In this document: positions 45,520 through 54,904 of the stretch, one piece after another
Layout of the letters: each line of letters starts with the position of its first letter
How positions within the stretch are numbered: position 1 is the first letter of the stretch
DNA from: Thermoplasmata archaeon
Lineage (GTDB): Archaea > Thermoplasmatota > Thermoplasmata > Lutacidiplasmatales > UBA184
Direction: 5' to 3'
Assembly: GCA_021817605.1 (NCBI GenBank)
Contig: JAKAUN010000002.1
Span: 67,676-131,675, forward strand
Length of the DNA stretch: 64,000 nt
Made by a program: the position numbers and the translations under genes
Notes under the pieces: generated by a model
Databases searched by the model: none
Seen by the model: only the letters and a program-made list of their open reading frames with translations
Told to the model about the DNA's origin: nothing

Positions 45520-48378
45520 GTGACGGAAGAGGCTCTCGCCCCGGAGCTCCCAGGGATCGACCCGAGGCTCGTCGCCACCGTCGCCCGATGGGGCTGGCAA
45601 GGCCCGACGGAGATCCAGTCGCTCGCCTTCCAGGTCCTGGCGACCGAGGCCGACGCCCTCCTCCTCTCGCCCACCGGCACCGGCAAGACCGAGGCGGCGC
45701 TGCTGCCGATCCTCACCCAGAGGCTGCGGGAGCCGTCGTTGCCGATCGCCCTGCTCTACATCACGCCGCTTCGGGCGCTCAACCGCGACCTGGAGCACCG
45801 GCTCGTCGCCCTCGCCCGCGAGGTGGGGCTGACGGCGGCCGTCCGCCACGGCGACACCCCTGCCTCGGCGCGAGTCGCCCAGTCGCGACGCCCCCCGGAC
45901 CTTTTGCTCACCACGCCCGAGACCCTCCAGCTGCTCCTCACGGGGGCCCGCCTCCGCGCCGCGCTCCAGAACGTCCGCACCGTCGTCGTCGACGAGGTCC
46001 ATGAGCTGGTCGGCTCCGACCGCGGAGCACAGCTCGCGCTCTCGCTCGAGCGACTGGACGCCCTCACGGGACGGCCGGTCCGCCGCATCGGCCTCTCGGC
46101 GACGGTCGGAAACCCCGAGGAGGTCGCGAGGTTCCTCTCGCCCGAGCCGCGGCGGGTCGAGGTGCGCTCGGCGACCTCCCGTCGGCCGCTCGAGCTGGTC
46201 GCCCAGCGCCCGCGCGCCCGGCCGGAGGAGATCGACCCGAAGCTCGCGGCCGAGCTGCGCGCCGACCCCGTGCTCCTCGGAGGCGTCCTCGAGGTGGCAC
46301 GGGAGATCCGCGAGCACCGCACGACCTTGGTCTTCGTCAACACCCGTCCGACCGCCGAGGGGCTCGCCGCGCGGCTGCGGCGGCTCGACCCCGAGCTTCC
46401 GGTCGCCGTCCACCACGGCTCGCTCTCCCGCGAGGTCCGGGAGGAGGCCGAGCGGCAGTTCCGGGAAGGTGCCCTGCGCGGGCTCGTCGCGACCTCGTCG
46501 CTCGAGCTCGGGATCGACATCGGCGCGATCGACCATGTCGTGCAGTTCGGCTCGCCCCACCAGGTAGGGAGGCTCGTCCAGCGCGTCGGGCGCTCGGGCC
46601 ACCGCCTCGACCGGACGATCCACGGGACGGTCCTCGCCCTCGACGACGACGACCTCGAGGAGGCCGCAGTGCTCGCCCGACGGGCGGACGCCGGGCTCCT
46701 CGAGCCGGTCCGCTGGCGCACGCGCAACCGGCTCGCAGCCGCGCAGCAGATCGTCGCGGAGCTGCGCGCCTCCGGTTCGGTCGACCGGGCCACGCTCTTC
46801 GCCCGACTGGGACACGCCACGCCCGTGTGCGAGCTCTCGGAGGGGGAGTGGGAGGAGCTTCTCGACTACCTTTCGGGCCTCTCGCTCGCGCGGACCGACG
46901 GCGCAAGGGTCACCTCGGGCCGCGCGACACTGCGCCGCTTCTACGCGTCGCTCTCGCTCATCCCCGACGAGAGGACCTACCGTCTAAGGGACCTCGCCAC
47001 CCGCAAGCTCATCGGCACGCTGGACGAGCGGTTCGTGCTCACCCAGATCCTCGCCCAGCCCGAGGAGATCTTCCTTCTCCACGGACGGACCTGGAAGGTC
47101 GTCGAGTACCGCGAGGGCGAGCTGCTCGTCGAAGGGGTGCAGGAGATCGGCCAGGAGCCTCGGTGGGCCGGCGAGGACATCCCGGTCCCCTTCGACGTCG
47201 CGCAGGAGATCGGCCGCCTCCGCCGGCTCGGGGGATGGGAGGGCTACCCGATCCCGGCAGAGGACCGCGCCCGCCTCGAGCAGCGTCGGCAGGACGCCCT
47301 GGCCGCGGGGCCGGTCGCCACCGACGAGACGATCACTCTGACGACCAACGGCCGGCTGGTCGTCGTCGGCGCGTGCTTCGGGACGAAGACGAACGAGACG
47401 CTCTCCCTCGCGGTGGCCGGGCTCCTCACGGCCCGGCTCGGGGCCCGAGTGAACGTCGCCTCCGTCGAGCCCACCTGGCTCGTCCTCGAGCTTCCTGTCG
47501 CGGTGGGGCCAGAGGTGCTGGTCGACTCCTTCGCGATCGAGCCGGCGAGCCTGCGACCGCTCGTCGAGCGGCTGGTCCCTGCCGGCCTTGATTACCGCTG
47601 GGTCTTCCTCAACGTCGCCCGCAAGCTCGGCGTCCTGCCGGTCTCCTCCGACACGAGGGACCTGCGCACGCTCGAGCCGCTCATCGAGACGAGCCGTCGC
47701 AGCCCCCTCGGCGAGGAGGTCCTCGAGAAGACCCTTCACGACCGCTACGACCTCCCCCACGCCGAAGAGATCCTCGGGCGGGTCGCCCAGGGGTCCCTCC
47801 GTGTGGTCGCGTCGGCGCGCAGCCCTTTCACCGACGGGCCGCTCGAGCGGCTGCGCTGGCGCGCCGTCCCCGACACCCCGCCACCCACGCTCTTGCGGGC
47901 GATCCGGGAGCGGCTCGAGAAGGAGCCGCTCGTCCTCGTCTGCCTGCGCTGCGGGTTCACGCGCACGACCTCGGCGCAGCGCTACCGCGCCGACGGCGGA
48001 AGCGTCTGCCGGCTCTGCCGCGGGTCGCTCTCCGCGGTCCTCTCCCCGCGCCGGGAGACGGAGATCGATCGGCTGATGCGCTACGCCCGCTCGAAGTGGA
48101 CCGCGACGCGCCGTCCGAGCAAGCCCTCGGGACGGACGACCCGGCGCAGCCGGGCGATCCCTCCCGAGACCGAGGCGCTCGTCCGTGCCGGCTACACGTC
48201 GGCCGAGCTACTGGCCCACCACGGCGAGCGGGCGCTGCTCGCCCTCGCCGCGCGGGGGGTCGGGCCCGAGACGGCGCGTCGGCTGCTCGCCCGATCGTTC
48301 CGGGACGACGACGCGTTCCTCACCGAGCTGCTCCGCGCGGAGCGCGACTACGCCCGCACGCGGGCGTTCTGGGACTGA
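45520..48378 (+). CDS. Lhr-like DEAD/DEVH-box helicase
   Basis: LLLSPTGTGKTEAALLP, VVVDEVHEL, LSATVGNPE, FVNTRPTAEGLAARLR, SLELGIDIGAIDHVVQFGSPHQVGRLVQRVGRSGH; C-terminal CLRCG..CRLC zinc motif. Confidence 0.92.
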   Translation: MTEEALAPELPGIDPRLVATVARWGWQGPTEIQSLAFQVLATEADALLLSPTGTGKTEAALLPILTQRLREPSLPIALLYITPLRALNRDLEHRLVALAREVGLTAAVRHGDTPASARVAQSRRPPDLLLTTPETLQLLLTGARLRAALQNVRTVVVDEVHELVGSDRGAQLALSLERLDALTGRPVRRIGLSATVGNPEEVARFLSPEPRRVEVRSATSRRPLELVAQRPRARPEEIDPKLAAELRADPVLLGGVLEVAREIREHRTTLVFVNTRPTAEGLAARLRRLDPELPVAVHHGSLSREVREEAERQFREGALRGLVATSSLELGIDIGAIDHVVQFGSPHQVGRLVQRVGRSGHRLDRTIHGTVLALDDDDLEEAAVLARRADAGLLEPVRWRTRNRLAAAQQIVAELRASGSVDRATLFARLGHATPVCELSEGEWEELLDYLSGLSLARTDGARVTSGRATLRRFYASLSLIPDERTYRLRDLATRKLIGTLDERFVLTQILAQPEEIFLLHGRTWKVVEYREGELLVEGVQEIGQEPRWAGEDIPVPFDVAQEIGRLRRLGGWEGYPIPAEDRARLEQRRQDALAAGPVATDETITLTTNGRLVVVGACFGTKTNETLSLAVAGLLTARLGARVNVASVEPTWLVLELPVAVGPEVLVDSFAIEPASLRPLVERLVPAGLDYRWVFLNVARKLGVLPVSSDTRDLRTLEPLIETSRRSPLGEEVLEKTLHDRYDLPHAEEILGRVAQGSLRVVASARSPFTDGPLERLRWRAVPDTPPPTLLRAIRERLEKEPLVLVCLRCGFTRTTSAQRYRADGGSVCRLCRGSLSAVLSPRRETEIDRLMRYARSKWTATRRPSKPSGRTTRRSRAIPPETEALVRAGYTSAELLAHHGERALLALAARGVGPETARRLLARSFRDDDAFLTELLRAERDYARTRAFWD

Positions 48379-49364
48379 GCGTCCCCGGCGAGCTCGCGGG
48401 CGAGCCGCTCGACCACCGACCGCGGCGCGTCGGTCTTGAGCCCCTCGGGCCGAACGTGGGTCCGCGCGCTCGGGAAGCCGAGCTCGCTCAGCGCTTCGCG
48501 GAGGCGCGAAAGGGCCGCGGGCCGCTCGAGCCCGAGCGCGGAGGCAAGCGTGTTCGCCTCGTAGAAGAAAGGGCGGTGGACGGCCGCCTCGCCCCGGAGG
48601 AGCTCGAGGAGGCGCGAGAGCTCCCGAGGCGCCGCCGCCGTGGCCGGCACATCGATACGAGAGAGCAGGGCCGGGTCGCCGAGCGGGCCGACCCAGAGCG
48701 GGCCGACCGGGGCACCGGTGCCGAGGGAGGGGCCGTCGAAGGCGGCCCGGTCGATCGTTTCCACGGGGTCGGCTCGGTGCGTGGCCGGGCCCACCACCAC
48801 GAAGGCCCTCACGTGGTGCTCGCCGACATAGCCGAGGAGGGGCCGGACCGACTGGCCGTTGCGACGCGCCGTGCGGGCGAGGCGGCCGAGAAGGATGCGG
48901 AGCCCGGCCTCGGGCCCGAGGCGGCCGCGGACCGGCTCGGCGCCGTAGAGCCGTCGCGTCGCCGACGGCTGCGCACCGGCGAGGACCATCATGTCGGTCG
49001 CCGTCACGGCGAGCAGGCCCCCGGGTTCGAGGGAGGCGAAGGCCGCGTCGAGGAACGGGAGCGGCGAACCGTACGGGTCGACGTCGACGTAGTCGAACCG
49101 CGTGCCCTCCGCGAACGTCGGCCTGCGGGCGTCCTCTTGGACGGCCGTGGCGCCCGGCCTCTCGGAGGAATTGCGCGCGAGCACGGAGAAGGAGCGGTCG
49201 TTCGCCTCGCTCAGGCGGAACGCGCCGAACCTCTCGGCCTCGCCGAGGAGCCTCAGACCGCGCACCCCGGTCGCGGCGTTCGTTTCCCAGCCCCGACGCG
49301 TCGGGGGGGCCGGAGGGAAGTGCGCCCGGACCACCGCGACGGCGAGGTCGCGGTCAAGGTCCAT
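48348..49364 (-). CDS. trm1: tRNA (guanine(26)-N2)-dimethyltransferase Trm1 (true start upstream and unclear)
   Basis: FYNPRMDLDRDLAVAVVR, YVDVDPYGSPLPFLDAAF, GLLAVTATDMMVLAG; conserved FYNP precedes the only ATG. Confidence 0.88.
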   Translation of the reverse strand: MDLDRDLAVAVVRAHFPPAPPTRRGWETNAATGVRGLRLLGEAERFGAFRLSEANDRSFSVLARNSSERPGATAVQEDARRPTFAEGTRFDYVDVDPYGSPLPFLDAAFASLEPGGLLAVTATDMMVLAGAQPSATRRLYGAEPVRGRLGPEAGLRILLGRLARTARRNGQSVRPLLGYVGEHHVRAFVVVGPATHRADPVETIDRAAFDGPSLGTGAPVGPLWVGPLGDPALLSRIDVPATAAAPRELSRLLELLRGEAAVHRPFFYEANTLASALGLERPAALSRLREALSELGFPSARTHVRPEGLKTDAPRSVVERLARELAGDAQSQNARVRA

Positions 49365-49459
49365 GCGCGGATTGTAGAACGGCTCGGCACGACGCCCCGG
49401 GCCGGCGCGCCCGGCGCCCTCGGGGCCGAGGAACTCGGTCGCCCCTTCGCGGCGCCGGA

Positions 49460-50017
49460 CTAGTGCGCTCGTCCCGTGATCAGGCGGACGACCTTGAACG
49501 CGAGCAGGTTCTTGTTCACGGGCGTCACCTCGAGCAGACGTAGCTCGTCCCTCCGACGGATGTCCTGGAGAAGGGGGTTGCGGGACTTCTTGTGGAGGGT
49601 CATGACGATCGACTTCTTCGCATCGAGCGTGTCGATCACGCTCTTCGTGAAGGTGTCGCTCTCGACCTCCATCTTGCCGACCTCGTCGATGACGATCACG
49701 TCGGCCTCCTCGCGGGCCTCGGCGAGCGCCCGCGAGCCGAGCCCCTCGAGCGCTCCGACATTGACCCCGAAGCGGCCGGAGTGGATCCGCGACTTGAGGC
49801 CCTCGTGGGCGAAGACCTCGCTCTCCTTGGTGATCCAGTTGGTGATCTGAAAACCGGCACGGCGTTGCTTCTCGACGATCGGCTCGGTGATCATCCCGCC
49901 GACCTTCACCCCTTCCTCCTCGAGGAGCTGGATGATCCGCAACAGCGTCTGGGTCTTGCCGGAACCGGGCATGCCCGTGATGCCGATCTTCACTGGGGGA
50001 GCTAGACGCCGAGGCAT
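49460..50017 (-). CDS. THEP1-type nucleoside triphosphatase
   Basis: KIGITGMPGSGKTQTLLRI ... ADVIVIDEVGKMEV. Confidence 0.9.
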   Translation of the reverse strand: MPRRLAPPVKIGITGMPGSGKTQTLLRIIQLLEEEGVKVGGMITEPIVEKQRRAGFQITNWITKESEVFAHEGLKSRIHSGRFGVNVGALEGLGSRALAEAREEADVIVIDEVGKMEVESDTFTKSVIDTLDAKKSIVMTLHKKSRNPLLQDIRRRDELRLLEVTPVNKNLLAFKVVRLITGRAH

Positions 50018-50112
50018 TCCTAAGTGACGTGACAGTCGTTCTCATTAGGCCCGCAGCGAATAAGAGCCCTCTGCCCCGGTCCGCGGTCTCCGCTCTTCGT
50101 CAGCGGCGTGAC

Positions 50113-50841
50113 ATGAGTTCGCACGACATGGGGGAGATCTACCCCGAGCGCGAGGACACCGAGCTCCTTCGGCCGTTCGCCCGCGCCGGCCCGGGCCGGC
50201 GGGTGCTCGACCTCGGCACCGGCAACGGCCTCCTCGCTCTCGAATCGGCCGCCTCGGGAAGCCGGGTGGTGGCGACCGACCTCAATCCCCACGCGCTGCG
50301 GGAGCTGCGGCGGCGCGCCGGGGCCCTCGGCCTCGGGCTCGAGGCGGTCCGGACCGATCTCGCCCGCGGCCTCGGCCGTTTCGACCGGGTCCTCGCCAAC
50401 CCGCCGTACCTCCCGACACGGCGACGCGAGCGCGACCCGGACCGCTGGACCAACCTCGCCTTGGACGGGGGACCGGACGGCTGCAGGGTGCTCGCCCGCA
50501 TCCTTGGGGAGCTGCCCGAACACCTCGTCGCGGACGGCAGGGCGTTCGTCCTGGTCTCCACCGTTCAGCGCACGAGCTCGCTCGGAGCGCTCGCCCGTCG
50601 TTGGAGACGCGAGGGCGGCTCGCTTAGGGTCGTCGCCGAGCGGAACCTCGAGGGAGAGCGCCTCTCGGCCTGGGAGCTCGGGCTTGGGGACGCTCCGCGG
50701 CCGGTCAGGCCGCCCCTCGCTCGGCGTGGCGGACGACTGCCTCGAGGAAGCGGTGCCCGTCCCCCCAGCCACGGAAGGAGGCGGACCTCGACCAGTCCGG
50801 AGCCTGGGCCCGGAAGAACGACCGTTCCGGATGGGGCATGA
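50113..50841 (+). CDS. HemK/Mtq2-like class I methyltransferase
   Basis: VLDLGTGNGLLALE ... RVLANPPYLPT. Confidence 0.88.
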   Translation: MSSHDMGEIYPEREDTELLRPFARAGPGRRVLDLGTGNGLLALESAASGSRVVATDLNPHALRELRRRAGALGLGLEAVRTDLARGLGRFDRVLANPPYLPTRRRERDPDRWTNLALDGGPDGCRVLARILGELPEHLVADGRAFVLVSTVQRTSSLGALARRWRREGGSLRVVAERNLEGERLSAWELGLGDAPRPVRPPLARRGGRLPRGSGARPPSHGRRRTSTSPEPGPGRTTVPDGA

Positions 50842-51538
50842 GGCCGAAGACGTTCCCCTGGGGATTGGTGAGCCCCGCGATGTCGCCCTCCGAACCGTTG
50901 GGGTTCCACGGGTAGCGCGCCGGCCCCCCGTCAGGGGCCACCCAGCGGAAGAGGACCTGGCCGTCCTCCTCGAGCTGGCGGCGCCGCGCCGCGGCGTCCC
51001 CGCCGAGGACCAGCTTGCCCTCCCCGTGCGCGGACGGGAAAAGGAACCTCGTGCCTCTCGGCAGGTCGCGGAGCGGCGGAAAGCGCCCTCCGTCCCACGC
51101 GACGAAGGTCGGCCGGCACTCGAAGCGACCGGAGTCGTTCGTGATGAGCGCCGCCTCGGCGGGTCCCAGGCGCCCGCTCGGGCGGCCGGGCAAAAGGCCG
51201 AGCTCGATCGCCACCTGGAAGCCGTTGCAGATCCCCGCCACCAACCGTCCCGAGCGGACGAACTCCTCGAGCTCGGGGCCAAGAGCGGCTCGCACGCGGG
51301 CCGCCAGGATAGCGCCCGCGCGGACGTAGTCGCCCGCCGAGAAGCCGCCGGGGAGGAAGAGCGCCGCGTAGTCGGAGAGCCGACGGCGGTCGGCAGCGCG
51401 GACCTCCCGTCCCTCGAACTGCTTGAGATGGACGACCTCGGGACGGGCGCCCAGCGAGCGCAACGCGACGACAAGCTCGCGGTCGCAGTTGGTCCCCTCG
51501 ATCGACAGGATGGCGATCGGGAGCTTCGAGCGGACCAC
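50705..51538 (-). CDS. purQ: Phosphoribosylformylglycinamidine synthase subunit PurQ
   Basis: LPGGFSAGDYVRAGAI, VAGICNGFQVAIELGLLPG, NVFGLMPHPER; GTG 51538. Confidence 0.93.
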   Translation of the reverse strand: MVRSKLPIAILSIEGTNCDRELVVALRSLGARPEVVHLKQFEGREVRAADRRRLSDYAALFLPGGFSAGDYVRAGAILAARVRAALGPELEEFVRSGRLVAGICNGFQVAIELGLLPGRPSGRLGPAEAALITNDSGRFECRPTFVAWDGGRFPPLRDLPRGTRFLFPSAHGEGKLVLGGDAAARRRQLEEDGQVLFRWVAPDGGPARYPWNPNGSEGDIAGLTNPQGNVFGLMPHPERSFFRAQAPDWSRSASFRGWGDGHRFLEAVVRHAERGAA

Positions 51539-51561
51539 GTCAAACGGAGAGGGACCGGCGC

Positions 51562-52827
51562 TTAATCGTTGCGCGGGGTTGGTGCCGCCTCGCCGCTGCC
51601 GAGCGGTGGGTCGAGCTCGAAGAAGCCCAGCCGGGCGCCGGGCCGGACCGGTCGGCTGCCTGCCGAAAGGATCGCGAAACCGCTCGCCGCACGAAGGCTC
51701 GTGATCGCCGAAGATCCCCGGAAGGTCGACCGGACCCGGTCGCCGCGCACCTCGAGGGGGATGACGGTCGCGAGGCTCTCGGAGGGCTCGAGGGTCGGGC
51801 CGGCGAGGACCGCCGTTCGCTCCTTCCAGCCGGGGCCCGGCTGGCGCGCGAGACGCCTCAGGACCGGCAGGACGAGCCAGTACATGTTCGAAAGGCACGA
51901 GGCCGGGTGTCCCGGGAGCCCTACCAGGAGCTTGGTGCCGGCCCTGGCGGCGAGCGTCGGCTTACCCGGTCGCACCGCAATGCCGTGGAAGAGAAGCCGA
52001 CCGAGCCTGGGGAGGACCTTCGGGAGGAGGTCGCGCTCGCCGACCGAGCTGCCCCCCGTCGCGAGGACGAGGTCCGACTGCCTGAGGGCCCGGCGCAGGG
52101 CCGCCTCGAGCCGACCGGGATCGTCGCGGACCGGCGGGTAGGCCTGCGGGAGGGCTCCGGCCGCGGTCACGACCGCGGCGAGCGGGGCGACGTTGCTCTC
52201 GTAGATGGCCCCGGCCCGCGGGCTCTCTTTGGGAAGCACGAGCTCGTTGCCGTTGGGCACGATCGCCACCACCGGCCGGGCATAGACCCTCACCGTGGCG
52301 AAGCCGCAGGCGGCGAGCGCTCCCAGCCCCGGCGGGCCGATCCGCTCGCCGGCCTTAACGAGGACCGAGCCCGCGGGCAGGTCGTGGCCTCTTTCGGCGA
52401 TGCGGTCGCCGCGCGCGACCGGCGAGCGCAGCACGATCGAGGAGCGGCTCCGCTCGACCTCCTCGAAGATGGCGACCGCGTCCGCGCCGGGCGGAACGGC
52501 GGCGCCCGTGGCGATGGCCACGCACTCCCCCCGCGACAGGCGCCCGGAGAACGACTGTTCGGCGAAGAGCTCCCCGACGATTGCAAGGCGGACGGGTCTC
52601 GTGCGGCTCGCCCCGAGGGTGTCGGCGCTACGAAGCGCGTAGCCGTCCCACGTGGCGCGGTCCGCCGGCGGGATCGGACGGCGGGAGCGCACGGTCCGGG
52701 CCGCGACACGGGAGAACGCGGCGTCGAGGCCGACCTCGTCCGTACGGGAGATCGGCGCCACCGAGCGCTCGAGACGGGAGCGGGCCGTCGGGAGGGGAAG
52801 CAGCCGCCCGAAAGCGTGCATCCTCAT
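51562..52827 (-). CDS. moeA: Molybdopterin molybdenumtransferase MoeA
   Basis: PPADRATWDGYALRSAD, ATGAAVPPGADAV, LATGGSSVGERDLL, VGLPGHPASCL. Confidence 0.95.
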   Translation of the reverse strand: MRMHAFGRLLPLPTARSRLERSVAPISRTDEVGLDAAFSRVAARTVRSRRPIPPADRATWDGYALRSADTLGASRTRPVRLAIVGELFAEQSFSGRLSRGECVAIATGAAVPPGADAVAIFEEVERSRSSIVLRSPVARGDRIAERGHDLPAGSVLVKAGERIGPPGLGALAACGFATVRVYARPVVAIVPNGNELVLPKESPRAGAIYESNVAPLAAVVTAAGALPQAYPPVRDDPGRLEAALRRALRQSDLVLATGGSSVGERDLLPKVLPRLGRLLFHGIAVRPGKPTLAARAGTKLLVGLPGHPASCLSNMYWLVLPVLRRLARQPGPGWKERTAVLAGPTLEPSESLATVIPLEVRGDRVRSTFRGSSAITSLRAASGFAILSAGSRPVRPGARLGFFELDPPLGSGEAAPTPRND

Positions 52828-53711
52828 CGCGCGCTCCCCTTGGCCCAGGCACCTTGCTCGATCCAGCGGGAAGCGGCCTGGCTGCCCCCGTCCAGGCATC
52901 GGGCGAGGGTCTCCCCGTGGAACCAGCGCGCGTAGAAGCCTCCTCGGAAGGCGTCACCGGCGCCGACCAACGAGCGCATCCGGTGGGGTACGGTGGCGGC
53001 CGACCTGACCGTACCGACCCGCGAGAACGCCGTCGCACCTGCCGGACCTTCCGTCCGGACGACCAACGGCACCCGGGCGAGGAGACCCCGGATCCCTCCG
53101 CCGACCAGGCGGCCCGCGTGGCGGATCTCCCGGCGGTTGCCGAAGAGAACCTCCGCCGAGGCGAGCACCGCCCTAAGGCGGCGGGCATCCCAGCGGTAGA
53201 AGATCTCCTGCGCGGGGTCGACCGCGACCTTGACGCCGCGAGCCCGCGACGCCCGTGCGAGCTCCACGTAGAAGGACGGATCGCCTGTCGCCAGGTGGAG
53301 CCAGGCGTACTCGGCGAGCCAGCGCCCGGGCAGCTCGCGGCTCCCGGCGGAACCCATCGGACCTTGCTGGATGACCGTCCGGGTCGCTCCCGAAGGCTCC
53401 TCGAGGATCGTGCAGCTCGGCGTCGGAACGTCAGGATCGAGGGAGAGGCCCCGGAGGTCGATGCCTTCCGCTCGAAGCAGCCGCGAGTACTCGGGGGGAA
53501 AGCCCCGTCCTACGCGCGAGAGAATGCCCGTCCTGACCCCGAGGCGGGTGGCGACCCGCGCGAGGTTCGTCGCCGTCCCGCCGAGCTCGGTCCTCTCGGC
53601 GAGGACCGGCTCGGTCCGGTCGGGTCCCGGGAAGCGGGGGACACGGAGGTGTCGGTCGACATTGACGTGTCCGGCGACCAATAGCTCGCGACGCGCAGGA
53701 GCACCGGGCAC
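52824..53711 (-). CDS. PfkB-family carbohydrate kinase
   Basis: VAGHVNVDRHLRV, ELGGTATNLARVATRLG, LVGAGDAFRGGF. Confidence 0.92.
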   Translation of the reverse strand: MPGAPARRELLVAGHVNVDRHLRVPRFPGPDRTEPVLAERTELGGTATNLARVATRLGVRTGILSRVGRGFPPEYSRLLRAEGIDLRGLSLDPDVPTPSCTILEEPSGATRTVIQQGPMGSAGSRELPGRWLAEYAWLHLATGDPSFYVELARASRARGVKVAVDPAQEIFYRWDARRLRAVLASAEVLFGNRREIRHAGRLVGGGIRGLLARVPLVVRTEGPAGATAFSRVGTVRSAATVPHRMRSLVGAGDAFRGGFYARWFHGETLARCLDGGSQAASRWIEQGAWAKGSAR

Positions 53712-53815
53712 GTTCGACCGTTCCTAGGGGGCCAAGGCGCCGGTCGGATAGCGGTTCGGTAGTCGGGGGGGCGGCTCACCCTTAAGCGACGCCTTCCCAT
53801 GCGCGCGGGCGCGCG

Positions 53816-54904
53816 ATGCTGATTGACGGGGCGATCCTCGACATCGACGGGCCGCGACCGGCCTACGTCCGGCTGCGAGGCGGGAAGGTGGTCGAGGTCG
53901 GGGCCCGAGGCACCGACTCCTCCCGGGGCCGTGACCGCCGGGTCCGCGGGATCGTGGTGCCCTCCCCGGTGAACGCCCACACGCACCTTGGCGACTCGGT
54001 CTCCGTACGCGAGCCTCCGATCGGCCCGGTCGAAACGCTGGTCGGGCCCCGGGAGAGCTACAAGGTCCGCCTGCTGCGCGAAAGCTCCCGGGAGGAGAAG
54101 CTGCGCGCGATGCGCGAGGTGCTCCTCCGCATGTCCCGCGAAGGAATTGCCGTGGCGATCGACTTCCGCGAGGAGGGACGCGCCGGGGTCGAGCTCCTCC
54201 GGGCCGCCGCGCGGGCGACCGGGGTGCGGACCTTCGTCCTCGGCCGGCCGCTGGCCCGACCGGTCGAACCGGCCGAGCTCTCCGGGCTGCTCGACATTGC
54301 CGACGGCATCGGACTGTCGAGCGCCCGTGACGAAACACGGCCGACGCGCGAGGCGGTCGCACGGGCCTGCCGGGCCCGGGGGAAGCGCTACGCTCTCCAC
54401 GCGAGCGAGGCGCGACGCGAGCCTCCGGAGAGCTACCTCGACCCAAGACCCGACCTCCTGGTGCATCTCGCCAAGGCGACCGCCGACGACCTCGCCGCGG
54501 TCCGCCACGAGGGGGTGAGCGTCGCCGTCTGCCCAAGGTCCAACGCGCTCTTCGGAAGGCAGCCCGACCTCGGCCGCATGGAGCGTATCGGCCTCTCCGT
54601 CCTCCTCGGCACGGACAACGCGATGTTCCATGCCCCCTCCATCTGGGCGGAGCTCCAGTTCGCCTACGTCGCGAGCCGTCTCTGCGGCCGACCGGTCTCC
54701 GCCCCTTTCCTCGCCCGGGCGGCCCTGGTCGAGCCGTGGCTCTGGCTGGGCGAGCCCGAGAGGGCACGGATCGCTCCGGGGAGCCCCGCGACCCCGCTGG
54801 TGCTAAGGCTCCCTCCGGACGACCCCGCCTACCAGGTCGCCACCCGGGTCACCGAACAGCTTATCGTCCGAGGCGGGCCCGGACGGAGCCGGCGCCTCCG
54901 ATGA
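53816..54904 (+). CDS. Amidohydrolase-family protein
   Basis: VVPSPVNAHTHLGDS, YALHASEARR, LVHLAKATADDLAAVRHEGVSVAVCPRSNALF, LGTDNAMFH. Confidence 0.9.
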   Translation: MLIDGAILDIDGPRPAYVRLRGGKVVEVGARGTDSSRGRDRRVRGIVVPSPVNAHTHLGDSVSVREPPIGPVETLVGPRESYKVRLLRESSREEKLRAMREVLLRMSREGIAVAIDFREEGRAGVELLRAAARATGVRTFVLGRPLARPVEPAELSGLLDIADGIGLSSARDETRPTREAVARACRARGKRYALHASEARREPPESYLDPRPDLLVHLAKATADDLAAVRHEGVSVAVCPRSNALFGRQPDLGRMERIGLSVLLGTDNAMFHAPSIWAELQFAYVASRLCGRPVSAPFLARAALVEPWLWLGEPERARIAPGSPATPLVLRLPPDDPAYQVATRVTEQLIVRGGPGRSRRLR

